From assembly GCA_018238155.1 (NCBI GenBank), contig JABCTZ010000046.1, positions 310,001 to 374,000 on the forward strand: DNA of 64,000 nt. The letters run 5' to 3'. Positions within the stretch are counted from its first letter, which is position 1. Each line of letters opens with the position of its first letter. The notes below the pieces were generated by a model. The model worked only from the letters and a program-made list of their open reading frames with translations. It was not told the DNA's origin and ran no database searches. This stretch comes from Candidatus Heimdallarchaeota archaeon. Lineage in GTDB: Archaea; Asgardarchaeota; Heimdallarchaeia; JABLTI01. Below, in pieces: positions 53,425 through 62,591 of the stretch. The position numbers and the translations under genes are program-made.

Positions 53425-53690
53425 TTATACAGATGATAAAAATAGATAGATAAAACCACCAATGCCTAAAATGAAAAAGGAAATCAGAAACCATTTGAGA
53501 AAACTACGAGGCTCCAAAGAGCTTAAATATGGTTCTCGATGTGATTCATTTCCTATAGCAGTCTCACTCTGTTCAAATTTTTGGAATAGATTATCTTTTT
53601 CCCACAATGTGGACAGAAAATCTCATTCCGTTGAACAGGTTGATTACATTCAGAACAAACAAAATCATGTAGCAGTGATCTCTTTCTCAT
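53425..53690 (-). pseudogene. Zinc-ribbon/membrane-anchor protein broken by a frameshift
   Basis: From ATG 53690 one frame gives a zinc ribbon (CSECNQPVQRNEIFCPHCGKK) and soon stops. A second frame, overlapping it, gives a linker and a C-terminal membrane helix (FLKWFLISFFILGIGGFIYLF). The two join smoothly if one A is added to the run of five A (T at 53596-53600 on the + strand), giving an 88-residue tail-anchored zinc-ribbon protein. The event may be a homopolymer assembly error or a real lesion. Confidence 0.55.
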
Positions 53691-53828
53691 CAAAGAGAAA
53701 AACATCAATTAGTTATATATACAAATCAAATTTGAGCTGTGACAATCATTTTCTTTCATAAATAGTATTTAAAAAACAATCTCACTTCGAAAGTAATATC
53801 TCTAAGGAGTATAAACTTAAGCGAAAGC

Positions 53829-53836
53829 TTATAAAT
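53829..53836 (+). promoter_or_regulatory. TATA box of the initiator tRNA gene
   Basis: TTATAAAT lies 59 bp before the mature 5' end, which predicts a short 5' leader for RNase P to remove. Confidence 0.45.
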
Positions 53837-53894
53837 CTAAAGTCTAAAAAAAGACAGTAGAAAAACGCCTAAACGCGTTTTAAAAAGAAGCCAA

Positions 53895-53973
53895 AGCGCG
53901 GTGGGGTAGCTAGGTTGTGCCCACAGGGCTCATAACCCTGGGATCGGTGGTTCGAATCCACCCCGCGCTACCA
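53895..53973 (+). tRNA. Initiator tRNA-Met (CAT), intronless, CCA encoded
   Basis: Acceptor AGCGCGG pairs with CCGCGCT, giving the A1:U72 pair of archaeal initiators. The anticodon stem CAGGG/CCCTG carries the three G:C pairs next to the CTCATAA loop. D-stem GGG/CCC, T-stem GGTGG/CCACC with loop TTCGAAT, then A73 and CCA. No intron. Confidence 0.96.
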
Positions 53974-54020
53974 ATTCTTCTTAACTGTTTTCCACTCAAG
54001 TAAATAATGTTTTTTTCAAA

Positions 54021-54509
54021 TCAAGAAGTGTGAATATGTTTAGGATGTTCAGGAATTTTCTTTAATGCATCTTTAAGGAATTTCGGTTTGAGAACAATGT
54101 CATCTAGTTGTTCCATAGTAAACCACCGGAAGATGAGTTTGAATTTCCCATATTTTTCTGTATTGAAATATTCTTCTATTCCAATAAATTCGTCTTGTAG
54201 CAATTTTTCTTCCGAATCTAGTGGTTCTACTAAAAAATATAATCCAATTTCATGACATTTCTCTTTATTGTATTCAAAGAAATTTTCTACCACCCAGAGA
54301 AGCCTTTCCACTTCAATTGCTATACCAGATTCTTCGAGAAATTCTCTTTTTATTACTTCTTCTGACGTTTCAAATAGTTCTGCACTACCACCAGGAAGCG
54401 CTCAGAAGTCATCAAATTCAGATCTATGTAAGAGTACTTTATTATCTTTAAGTACTACTCCTGCAACTCGATAAGCAAAAAGTCCTTTAGGTGTTTTGAA
54501 AACAGTCAT
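54021..54509 (-). pseudogene. Nudix hydrolase interrupted by one in-frame TGA
   Basis: From ATG 54509 the frame reads a Nudix protein of 162 codons with a single TGA at 54402-54404. It falls between DDF and ALPGG, where Nudix proteins usually have Trp. The Nudix box is intact: G-x5-E-x7-REFLEESGI. TGG to TGA is one base. Other genes here end in TGA, so a global TGA-Trp code is excluded. Likely a sequencing error, a recent nonsense mutation or strain polymorphism. Selenocysteine is possible but improbable at this site. It lies 61 bp after a surface-protein gene. Confidence 0.75.
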
Positions 54510-54570
54510 TTGAATCTCATTACTTTTCTAATTTTATAAGCTTTTATCTTTTCTTTGGATTAATTGTGAT

Positions 54571-56076
54571 TCACTTAAGGTTTGTTTGTTTCTTCCTTTT
54601 CTTGTTTCCAATAATTGAAAATAATGTAACCCCAAGAATAACAAGTCCTGTTGTAGGCAAGATTATCAAAATTGCTAATTTCCAACCGGATAATGAGTTC
54701 ATTTCTGTTTCCTTTAGAATTCCATGACTATAATAAATATCCATTTCATTATCTCGTCCATCTGTCCAAACAACATGAGGGATATCACTAGAATCTACTC
54801 TAACGGTAAAGTAATCTCCTGGTCTTGGGAAAATGTTAGAAGTGTTTACTAAAGTAATAGGAATTGCATCACTAAGAATCAGTTCATCTGTTGTTTCATT
54901 GATATCAAATAATGTTCTATAATAAGGTCTGAAAGTGTCTCCTCTTTCATCATAATAAGTAATATGAACTCTTCCTTGAGAATCTATATCCATATCTGGT
55001 TGCCATTGATTTCCTTCAACTATAGGATTGATTTGATATTTCCTACTCCAAGTGACACCATAATCATCTGAATAGCGTAAGAATATTCCAAATGATTCAT
55101 CTGAATCTATTAGATCTGACCATAGACAAAAGAGACGATCATTTTGATCAAATCTAATCACAGGTAAAGTAACTCTTTCTGGTCCATCATAAATACTCGT
55201 TGTGAATGTTGAATTCTCACTTTCGGAGTTTATATCAATAGGTGTAGTGAAAGTTACGCCGTGATCATATGAGCTTGTAAAATAAACATCACCCCAATTA
55301 TCACCTGTAAGCCATGTCCATGCAACATGAACATTATTATTATTATCAGTTGTAACATAAGGACCAACGTGATTTACGGGATTGTCAGCTGAATTAGCTA
55401 TTTCACCCATCTCTACAAAAGTTGTAGCATTGTTTATTGATCTTGTTAATCGAACAGCTACTTCTGTTCCAACATCATCGTAAGCAATGTAAATAATGCC
55501 ATTATTTCCTATGGTCATTGTTTCTTTATCTGCAAATCTGGTTCCCCAGGTTCCAGTTGAAATAGACCAAGTTTTCCCCTCATCAGCACTTTTAGCTACA
55601 GTTATCTGTGAAAGAAAAGGACTTCCACCTCCCATTGAGTATTCTAAATAAGCATAATATAAAACACCATTATGATAAACCATCCAAGGATCGGATTGCC
55701 CGGTGTATTGTCCATTAAACATTGGCATATAGATTGGAGATGACCAAGTAAGTCCATTATCCAATGATTTAGAGAAGCCTACTCTTACTCCACCAGATTC
55801 ATTGCCATAGGCATTTTTCCACCCAACAAAGATAGTTTTTTCTTCACCCATTGCGATTGTAGGTTCTACATGATGGGGATAACTTAAATCGTCCGTAGAT
55901 ATAAGAAATGCTTCTGAAAAGTTTGATATTAAATATGACTCCACAGATTCATTCAATAAAGATAATTTAGCATTAGACTCCACTGAAGATTTCTTAACAA
56001 TTATCCCTGAGAAACTTACAATTGGTAATAAAATAATAATGAAAAATATTTTTCTTTGAGGTATCATATCAACCAA
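54571..56076 (-). CDS. BNR-repeat (sialidase-fold) surface protein
   Basis: The 501-aa product has an N-terminal signal sequence (about residues 9-27, IFFIIILLPIVSF) and a C-terminal membrane helix (LAILIILPTTGLVILG) followed by KKRKKQ, so it should face outward, anchored at the C-terminus. Asp-box repeats occur at least four times (SLDNGLTW, SADEGKTW, SYDHGVTF, SDDYGVTW), the mark of a six-bladed beta-propeller. The catalytic Arg triad of sialidases cannot be assigned. Probable glycan-binding or structural role. Confidence 0.8.
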   Translation of the reverse strand: MVDMIPQRKIFFIIILLPIVSFSGIIVKKSSVESNAKLSLLNESVESYLISNFSEAFLISTDDLSYPHHVEPTIAMGEEKTIFVGWKNAYGNESGGVRVGFSKSLDNGLTWSSPIYMPMFNGQYTGQSDPWMVYHNGVLYYAYLEYSMGGGSPFLSQITVAKSADEGKTWSISTGTWGTRFADKETMTIGNNGIIYIAYDDVGTEVAVRLTRSINNATTFVEMGEIANSADNPVNHVGPYVTTDNNNNVHVAWTWLTGDNWGDVYFTSSYDHGVTFTTPIDINSESENSTFTTSIYDGPERVTLPVIRFDQNDRLFCLWSDLIDSDESFGIFLRYSDDYGVTWSRKYQINPIVEGNQWQPDMDIDSQGRVHITYYDERGDTFRPYYRTLFDINETTDELILSDAIPITLVNTSNIFPRPGDYFTVRVDSSDIPHVVWTDGRDNEMDIYYSHGILKETEMNSLSGWKLAILIILPTTGLVILGVTLFSIIGNKKRKKQTNLK

Positions 56077-56228
56077 CCATCAACGATAGTTATTTAGTAG
56101 CATTTCGATGTTTATTACTTTCTTGTAATTCTTGTTATTCCCTTAAAATTTTTAAACAAATGTGTTCGTTGATAATAGTTAAGAACAAAATTATCATATA
56201 AATTGAATAATTACTTTGAGGTTTACTA

Positions 56229-57416
56229 ATGTCTGAAGATATGAAAACACCCATTTATAATTGGCATAAAGATCATGGTGATATGGCTTCTTTTGGAGGA
56301 TGGGCTCTCCCGATGCAATTTTCATCCATTAAAGAAGAACATATGGCTGTTAGAGAGAACGCGGGATTATTTGATGTAAGTCATATGGGCAGATTTCGCT
56401 TCACAGGTAAAGATGCCTTCCCTATTTTGGACAAGATCCTCCCTCGTAATTTAATGAAACTTGCAGATGGACGCTGTGGATATAGTTTCTTACTTGATGA
56501 GAACGGAGGTATGATTGACGATTGTGTAACCATGCGAAAGAAAGAGGATTATGCTATTTTTGTTTGTAATGCAGGACCACGAGTAAAAGATTGGAACTGG
56601 ATGATTAAATTCATTGATTCTGAAAAGCAAAAGAACTCCAAACTTGATATCAACTATTATGATTTTACACTTGAGTCTGCAATGTTTGCTCTTCAAGGTC
56701 CAAAAGCAATCAAAATTATGGAATCAATGACAGATGTTGAAATTCCAAGAGGGTGGGGTTATTTTGAAACAACTTTAGCAGGTTTTGAAGTCTTCGCTTC
56801 AAGAACAGGTTACACCGGAGAAGACGGATTTGAAATTACTGTTATAGCTACTAAAGATACCATTAGTGAAAAAGCAATAAAACTTTGGGAAGCTATTTTA
56901 GAAGCAGGCAAACCTTTTGGATTGCTGCCATGTGGTTTAGGCGCTCGAGATACTTTGCGCTTGGGTGGTGGTTTACCACTATCAGGTCAGGATTTCAATC
57001 CAGAATTCGATCCATTTGAAATGGATTTAGGCATTCAAGGAATTTTCATTGACTTAAACAAACCATTCTTTATTGGTATGGAAGCCCTTAAAGCAAAATA
57101 TCCTTCAATTAACGAAGAGAAGAAACGCACTCTAAAAGAGTTGACTCGAAAGAGAGTAGGTATCGAGCTTCTCAAGAAAGGCATTCCAAGACATGGTTAT
57201 ACCATCGAAAAGGATAATAAGAAAATTGGTGAAGTAGCTAGCGGTTCTATTTCTCCACTTACAAATAAGGGAATTGCTATGGCTATTTTACCTCTTGAAT
57301 ACACCGATCTTGATACAGAATTAACAATTATCATTCGTGATAAACCCTATCAAGCAAAAGTAGTAAAATATCCATTCTTTGATACAACAAAATATGGCAG
57401 AAGAAGAACTCAATAA
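56229..57416 (+). CDS. gcvT: Aminomethyltransferase (glycine cleavage T protein)
   Basis: The 395-aa folate-dependent enzyme has WALPMQFSSIKEEHMAVRE, FDVSHMGR, GYTGEDGFEI and RDTLRLGGGLPL, with a C-terminal beta-barrel domain (about 300-395). It moves the methylene group of glycine to tetrahydrofolate. Genes for the P, H and L proteins are not in the window. A tetrahydrofolate or H4MPT partner cannot be distinguished by eye. Confidence 0.93.
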   Translation: MSEDMKTPIYNWHKDHGDMASFGGWALPMQFSSIKEEHMAVRENAGLFDVSHMGRFRFTGKDAFPILDKILPRNLMKLADGRCGYSFLLDENGGMIDDCVTMRKKEDYAIFVCNAGPRVKDWNWMIKFIDSEKQKNSKLDINYYDFTLESAMFALQGPKAIKIMESMTDVEIPRGWGYFETTLAGFEVFASRTGYTGEDGFEITVIATKDTISEKAIKLWEAILEAGKPFGLLPCGLGARDTLRLGGGLPLSGQDFNPEFDPFEMDLGIQGIFIDLNKPFFIGMEALKAKYPSINEEKKRTLKELTRKRVGIELLKKGIPRHGYTIEKDNKKIGEVASGSISPLTNKGIAMAILPLEYTDLDTELTIIIRDKPYQAKVVKYPFFDTTKYGRRRTQ

Positions 57417-57436
57417 AGGTCCTACAAAAATAAATA

Positions 57437-57468
57437 ACGATGATTAATTTCATCGTATAGTTTTTTTT
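57437..57468 (+). terminator. Intrinsic terminator after gcvT
   Basis: ACGATGA/TCATCGT hairpin (57437-57456) is followed after four bases by eight T. It lies between convergent stops. Confidence 0.65.
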
Positions 57469-57480
57469 ATTAGAAATCAA

Positions 57481-57714
57481 TTAAATTTCTTCTACTGTTG
57501 CGCTATAAATTGCATCTCCATCGCACATGCCGCTTGCTCTTACTTTTTTGCCAACAAAAACAGCGAATTTACCAGTATCAAAATCTGGTGAAACAGCTTC
57601 CATTGGGCGTATTGAAAATAATTGGAATTCTTTACCAATTTCAGTTTTAACTATAAATCCATTTGAACGTTCTTCAAGAACACCTACAATTGTTATGTCT
57701 TTCACAATTATCAC
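57481..57714 (-). CDS. Small OB-fold-like protein
   Basis: The 77-aa product is mostly beta strand: ITIVGVLEERSNGFIVKTEIG then KFAVFVGKKVRASGMCDGDAIYSATVEEI, compatible with an OB or SH3-like barrel. No family recognised. It lies 35 bp after a coiled-coil gene on the same strand and may be co-transcribed with it. Confidence 0.55.
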   Translation of the reverse strand: MIIVKDITIVGVLEERSNGFIVKTEIGKEFQLFSIRPMEAVSPDFDTGKFAVFVGKKVRASGMCDGDAIYSATVEEI

Positions 57715-57749
57715 CTTTCTTTATTAATTAGTTTATGTTCTAAAGTTTA

Positions 57750-58628
57750 CTATTCTAGCAACTCATTAACCATTTGATCGAATTCCTTCTCTTCTTTTGC
57801 TTTTAAATCAGCAATTTCTTTGTGAGAGAGATTTTTGAATTCCTTCATTTGTTCTTCCGTGAGGATCATCACAGGTTTTTCTTTTTTAAGACTAGAAAGA
57901 ATCATTTTAAGAGATTTTCTAACAGCTTTTCTTTGGTCAATAAAAAGACCTTTTATGGTTTTTTTATCTTTCCCATCTTGCATTAATTTCTTTATTTCCC
58001 CTTCAAGTTTAAAAACCTCACTTATAGCTCTCTCAAGACTTCCTCTTAAATCATAGAGAAGAAACTTAGACATTAAATCATCCATTGGATTAGTATCTTC
58101 CTCGAATTCTTTTAGCAAATCTCTAACACTATCACCAAAAGTTTGTGCTTCGTTTAAATCGTCTTTTATTGCTTGAAGACTAAAATCTTCTGCAGAGGCT
58201 TCAAAAGCTAACGTCATTTCATCTGCTGTTTCAAGATCCATATCCATCTCAAGCATTTCCATCTCAAGTTCAATTATTTCATTTGTACCTTCTTCTGAAG
58301 CTAGACTCTTTTCACTTTGTTTTTCAAGCCAAATTATCTTTCCGTCAAGAAGAATTAATCTTTGCTTGATCTCTTTTGTTTTCAATAGGTTGATTTCTTT
58401 CGAAAATAGATTCACTTCATCAAACAATTGATTATAGACATTCAAATCTATTTTAGCTTGTTTTTTGGATTTTTGTTTTTTCTCTTCTTTTTCTTTTTTC
58501 TGTTTCTTTCTTCGGAGCTCTTTCTTTTCTCGTACTTTTCTTATTCGTTTATTTTTTACTTTCTTTTCTCGTTTCTGTGATTCTTTATTTTCTGTTTGAT
58601 TATTTTTATCCTTCTTCTTTCGAGCCAT
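57750..58628 (-). CDS. Uncharacterised charged coiled-coil protein
   Basis: The 292-aa product begins with about 60 residues almost wholly Lys, Arg, Glu and Gln, then long amphipathic helices with heptad character (about 65-290), including a Met/Glu-rich ELEMEMLEMDMDLE stretch. No signal peptide. The basic head could bind nucleic acid or membrane. The size and all-helical build recall ESCRT-III-like or cytoskeletal helpers, but no diagnostic motif supports this. Confidence 0.55.
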   Translation of the reverse strand: MARKKKDKNNQTENKESQKREKKVKNKRIRKVREKKELRRKKQKKEKEEKKQKSKKQAKIDLNVYNQLFDEVNLFSKEINLLKTKEIKQRLILLDGKIIWLEKQSEKSLASEEGTNEIIELEMEMLEMDMDLETADEMTLAFEASAEDFSLQAIKDDLNEAQTFGDSVRDLLKEFEEDTNPMDDLMSKFLLYDLRGSLERAISEVFKLEGEIKKLMQDGKDKKTIKGLFIDQRKAVRKSLKMILSSLKKEKPVMILTEEQMKEFKNLSHKEIADLKAKEEKEFDQMVNELLE

Positions 58629-58811
58629 AAGTAAAACTCCAGCAACAAGTCTTTCGAGTTGAGAGTGGTAACTCCTACTTTCAGATAGCTTTTCTCTATA
58701 CTAAAATCTTTTCAAATCTAGAAGAAAATGATTAGATAGCACGTTGAGGAGAAAAATTTAAGTTTACAAATAATTATATTTGCAGAAACAGATATAATCA
58801 GGAGAAACAAA

Positions 58812-59708
58812 ATGGTAATTTATCAAGTTGATGCATTTTCGGACACTCCCTTCTTTGGTAATCCAACGGTCATTGTACTTGATGCAGAAGATTACACGGA
58901 TATATTGAGACAGTATATAGCAAGTGAGATGAACGTCCCTGTAACCTCTTTTGTTACAAAATCAGAAAAAGCAGATTATAAAGTGGAGTTCTATACACCC
59001 AAAAAGAGAATTCCCCTTGGTGGTCATGCCTCAATTGCAACATTTTGGTTATTAGCAGAAATAGGCAGAATTAAACCTGAGAACGATTTTGCAAAAGTTA
59101 CTCAAGAAACTGAGAAGGGAATTTTCACAATGGAAATTTTCTGGAAAGATGGAGAACTTGACAAAGTTGTTATGATTCAAGAAAAGCCAATTTTCAAAGA
59201 AATAGATATAACAAAAGACAAACTTGCAAATATATTGGGTATTAGGTCTGATAAAATAGAAACAAACGAACAGCTTCCAATAACTATTGCTTCAACTGGG
59301 AGTCCAAAATTACTTGTTCTTATCACTAGTAAAGAAATGACAGATGCCTTAGTTCCAAAATATGATGATATTGAACGTTTATGTTTACGACTAAATGTTT
59401 CAGGCATTCATCTGTACACTTTTGATACCTATTTCGAAGGCTCCACGTGCTATACAAGGCATTTTGAGCCGTTCAGAGGTGCACCTGAAACAGCAGTTTC
59501 TGGATTAGCAAATGGAGCATTGGGTGCCTTCTTAGTTGCGAGAGGTTTTGCTCAATCGAGTAAAATGATTATTGAACAAGGCGAATCTATGGATAGAGCT
59601 GGAATTGTTGAAGTTGAAATCAAAGCAACAAAAAAAGGCGTAAAAGAAGTCAGGGTGGGCGGAAAAGCAAAAACAGTTTTTGAGATACAATTTAAAGAGA
59701 AAGTCTAA
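58812..59708 (+). CDS. PhzF-family isomerase
   Basis: The 298-aa product has YQVDAFSDTPFFGNPTVIVL at the N-terminus and IPLGGHASIATFW, the central phosphate-loop-like motif of PhzF proteins. The family includes phenazine biosynthesis enzymes and many isomerases or epimerases of unknown substrate. AGGAGA precedes ATG. Stands alone. Confidence 0.88.
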   Translation: MVIYQVDAFSDTPFFGNPTVIVLDAEDYTDILRQYIASEMNVPVTSFVTKSEKADYKVEFYTPKKRIPLGGHASIATFWLLAEIGRIKPENDFAKVTQETEKGIFTMEIFWKDGELDKVVMIQEKPIFKEIDITKDKLANILGIRSDKIETNEQLPITIASTGSPKLLVLITSKEMTDALVPKYDDIERLCLRLNVSGIHLYTFDTYFEGSTCYTRHFEPFRGAPETAVSGLANGALGAFLVARGFAQSSKMIIEQGESMDRAGIVEVEIKATKKGVKEVRVGGKAKTVFEIQFKEKV

Positions 59709-59764
59709 AATTTTCTCTTTAAGAATTCAGATAACAATATTTAATAATAGATTCTTTTGTTTGA

Positions 59765-59909
59765 AAGATATTGATCTCAAAAAGAGACCAAGGTAGCTGA
59801 GATGCTATCTGTTCGCAGTCGGATCACTTTTTCCTAAGGATGCCAAATCCGTTTGAAGGAAAAGAAATGGAGTTCAGATGCGAAACATCAGCAGTAACTG
59901 GTGAATACT
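59765..59909 (+). promoter_or_regulatory. Structured leader of the uS15 gene
   Basis: CGGAT (59820-59824) can pair with ATCCG (59847-59851), and CTTTTTCC (59827-59834) with GGAAAAG (59858-59864). These two helices interleave, so they form a pseudoknot or compete. GCTGA/GATG (59796-59804) and a GATG (59877-59880) both can pair with CATC(AGC) at 59886-59892, just before the start. A TATA-like ATATTTAATA lies near 59738. Autoregulation by S15 is possible. A separate small RNA is the alternative. Confidence 0.4.
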
Positions 59910-60365
59910 ATGGCAAGAATGCATACAAGAAAGAAAGGCAAATCAAGTTCAAAGCGACCTCCTCATGCAACAATTCCAGAGTGGGTCAATCAAACTCCAG
60001 AGGAAATTGAATCAAAAATTGTAGAACTTGCAAAACAAGGATTAACTTCTGCAATGATTGGTAATATTTTAAGAGATACATACAGTATTCCTTCTACAAA
60101 ACTTGTAATCAAGCAACAAATTACAGAAGTTATGAAACGTGAAGGAGTCTATCCTGAGTATCCTGAAGATTTTAGAAATTTAGTTAGAAGAGCAATAGCT
60201 TTGCGAAGACATTTAGATGGCCATCCAAAGGATCTTCATTCAAAATATGGCTTACAGAAAATGGAATCAAAAATCAGACGCCTTATGAGATATTATCAGA
60301 AGAAGGGTGTCATTCCAAAGAGTTTCAATTACATTCCAAAATCTGCTGCAACAATCGTAAGATAA
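59910..60365 (+). CDS. rps15: Ribosomal protein uS15 (archaeal S15/S13e)
   Basis: The 151-aa protein has the archaeal/eukaryal N-terminal extension MARMHTRKKGKSSSKRP and the conserved core HPKDLHSKYGLQKMESKIRRL. It binds 16S rRNA in the small-subunit platform. ATG 59910 is chosen since GGTGA lies six bases upstream and MARMHTRK is the usual start. Confidence 0.96.
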   Translation: MARMHTRKKGKSSSKRPPHATIPEWVNQTPEEIESKIVELAKQGLTSAMIGNILRDTYSIPSTKLVIKQQITEVMKREGVYPEYPEDFRNLVRRAIALRRHLDGHPKDLHSKYGLQKMESKIRRLMRYYQKKGVIPKSFNYIPKSAATIVR

Positions 60366-60387
60366 ATCAGTGGATTAAAGCAAAATA

Positions 60388-60407
60388 TCTCTTCATTTTT
60401 GAAGAGA
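60388..60407 (+). terminator. Hairpin after the uS15 gene
   Basis: TCTCTTCA/TGAAGAGA with a TTTT loop is followed by the T-rich CTCTTTTCTTTTATTTTTAC. Confidence 0.6.
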
Positions 60408-60527
60408 ACTCTTTTCTTTTATTTTTACTTTATCATTATTGATACTCATTTAAAAATGGGTTATTATGGGTCCTTTTTAAAGATAAATTAACAAAAGTAA
60501 TTATATAGCAAGTTAAATTATACCAAC

Positions 60528-62096
60528 GTGGTGTTGTCTTTGTCCGCCGATTCAGAAAAACCAGATTTCAAAGGATTTATTGCCAAAATAAAAAAGGGAA
60601 TTGATTCTGTAAAGGATGCAAAAGGTACTGTACTTTGTATTAGTCACATTGATGCAGATGGACTTACATCTGCAGGAATCATTGGGAAAGCACTTCATAG
60701 AGCCAATATTCAATATCAGGTTCGAGGTGTTCGTCAATTGGAACTCCCAATTATCAGTGAATTATCAATGATGAAGAATATCAAGAATATTATTTTCTCC
60801 GATTTGGGTGGTGGACAAATTGAAGGAATAAATAAATATCTAATTGATAGGAACATATTGATTTTAGATCATCACCCAGTTATTACCCCTCCGAAATCAG
60901 AATCAATAATTAATGTAAGTCCTTTTTCATATAATTACGATGGTGCACATCAAATAAGTGGTGCGGGAATCAGTTACTTTTTTGCTAAAACGTTAGATCC
61001 AAAAAATATTGATTCTGCAGCTATTGCTGTTGTTGGTGCATTAGCGGACCGTCAGGATAAAGGTGAGAAAAATGCTCTCACATCGTTAAATCAGAAAATA
61101 GTTAAAGATGGCATTAAAGCGGGTGTTTTGGAAGAGAATATGGACATTCGATTATTTGGAAGAGAAACTAGAAGAATATATCAAGCATTAGAATATACCA
61201 CAGACCCATTTTATCCCGGATTAACAGGAGATGGAGATATGTGTATTCGCTTCATGAGAGATACAGGTATTCCTCAACAGAAGGGAGATAAATGGCGAAC
61301 AATTCAAGATTTATCTGAAGATGAAAGAAGATCCTTAGTTCAAGCACTTTTAACATATGGATTGCAAATGGGCATGACTGCTGAAGATGCTCAAAGTATT
61401 CTTGGGAAGGTGTATACACTTACACATGAAGAGCCAGGAACACTACTGAGAGATGCAAGAGAATTTGGTTCATTATTGAACTCATGTGGGCGTTTAGGTG
61501 CTACAGGTATAGCAATAGGAATTTGTATGGGAGAAAGGAAGTATCTTTTAGAAGAAGCAGAAACCATCATGCGGGAATACCGGAAGAAAATTTCCCAATA
61601 CTTGGAACTTGTTAGCCTTGAAAGTGAGCATGTAAAAGAATATAATAACCTCATTGTTTTTGATGGAAAAGATGTAATTGATGATACGATGATTGGAACA
61701 ATTATTTCAATAGCAATTTCCACAAGAAGTTTTGCAGATAAGAAGAAACCACTGATTGGATTAGCAGAATCTAACGATGGTACCGTTAAAATTAGTTGTA
61801 GAGGAACAGGACCATTGGTGACAATGGGTTTAGACCTCGGTTTAGCATTGAGAAGTGCAGTGGAATCAATTGGTTCAAATGCAGAAGGTGGTGGACACAA
61901 TATTGCTGCAGGAGCACGTATACCGCAAGGAACAGAGCAATTACTAATTGAAAGTTTGAATATTGCTATCGAGAAACAATTGAAAAAGGATAATCCAAAA
62001 CCAAAAAAACAAAGTAGTGCTAAAAAAACAACGGAAAAAACGACGACTACATCTAAAACAAAAACTACTTCGAAGAAAAGCACATCAAAAAAATAG
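60528..62096 (+). CDS. DHH-family RecJ-like nuclease
   Basis: The 522-aa product has HIDADGLTSAG (motif I), IFSDLGGGQ (motif II) and LDHHPV (DHH motif III), then a C-terminal DHHA1 domain with EGGGHNIAAGARIP. This is the archaeal RecJ-like/GAN group, related to eukaryotic Cdc45 and linked to replication or repair and RNA processing. All metal ligands look intact, so it is probably active. The last 40 residues are a Lys/Thr/Ser-rich tail. GTG 60528 is the likely start. It sits beside ribosomal and KEOPS genes, a common archaeal arrangement. Confidence 0.88.
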   Translation: MVLSLSADSEKPDFKGFIAKIKKGIDSVKDAKGTVLCISHIDADGLTSAGIIGKALHRANIQYQVRGVRQLELPIISELSMMKNIKNIIFSDLGGGQIEGINKYLIDRNILILDHHPVITPPKSESIINVSPFSYNYDGAHQISGAGISYFFAKTLDPKNIDSAAIAVVGALADRQDKGEKNALTSLNQKIVKDGIKAGVLEENMDIRLFGRETRRIYQALEYTTDPFYPGLTGDGDMCIRFMRDTGIPQQKGDKWRTIQDLSEDERRSLVQALLTYGLQMGMTAEDAQSILGKVYTLTHEEPGTLLRDAREFGSLLNSCGRLGATGIAIGICMGERKYLLEEAETIMREYRKKISQYLELVSLESEHVKEYNNLIVFDGKDVIDDTMIGTIISIAISTRSFADKKKPLIGLAESNDGTVKISCRGTGPLVTMGLDLGLALRSAVESIGSNAEGGGHNIAAGARIPQGTEQLLIESLNIAIEKQLKKDNPKPKKQSSAKKTTEKTTTTSKTKTTSKKSTSKK

Positions 62097-62140
62097 CGCA
62101 ACAATAGAATTGAAATTTAGAAGTTTGAGATGATATCGAA

Positions 62141-62407
62141 ATGAATAAAAAGAAAAAAATCATTGAAGCTGAAATCAAGATACAATTATCTTTTGCTAAC
62201 GATAAAGTAGCTGAAAGTATCTGCTCAGCAACTGCTCCTGAAAATCTGGAAACCCCAGATGGAGTAATAGCTAAATCAAATCTACAAGATTCAGTAATTT
62301 ATTTTACAGTAGATTTAAAGGCACCTTTTTGGGATTTAGTTGCTACAACAGAAGATTTTTTTGAAAAAGTATCTATTTCAATGAAAACAGTAGAAGCTCT
62401 CAAATAG
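62141..62407 (+). CDS. pcc1: KEOPS complex subunit Pcc1
   Basis: The 88-aa product has the Pcc1 pattern: an early strand EAEIKIQLSF, a helix SICSATAPEN, and TPDGVIAKSNLQDSVIYFTVD. Pcc1 dimerises and holds the Kae1 subunit in the complex that makes t6A on tRNAs. It follows the DHH gene by 44 bp, upstream of eS1. Confidence 0.87.
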   Translation: MNKKKKIIEAEIKIQLSFANDKVAESICSATAPENLETPDGVIAKSNLQDSVIYFTVDLKAPFWDLVATTEDFFEKVSISMKTVEALK

Positions 62408-62591
62408 AGAGAGATGAAGAACCTAAATTATTCTTCGATAATAAGGAAAATATTTTAAAAGAGTTGAATGATTTCCGATATAGCGCGTATATAGAGCATA
62501 ATTACAGATTCTCTAATATACAGCAAAACTAATAAAGTGATTTAAAAATCAAAACTTTATACTTGTGTTATGTAACAATGGAGAAAACAAA

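Noticed and set aside
54402..54404. Genome-wide recoding of TGA as Trp
   Set aside because: Several clearly complete genes (stops at 3213, 9877, 10824, 36696, 39651) end in TGA.
57750..58628. Calling the coiled-coil protein an ESCRT-III homologue
   Set aside because: Only the helical, charged composition is similar; no MIM or core ESCRT-III motif could be pointed to.
61391..62104. 237-codon antisense frame opposite the DHH nuclease gene
   Set aside because: A shadow of the Lys/Thr-rich and DHHA1-coding sequence; it has no start signal and poor protein composition.
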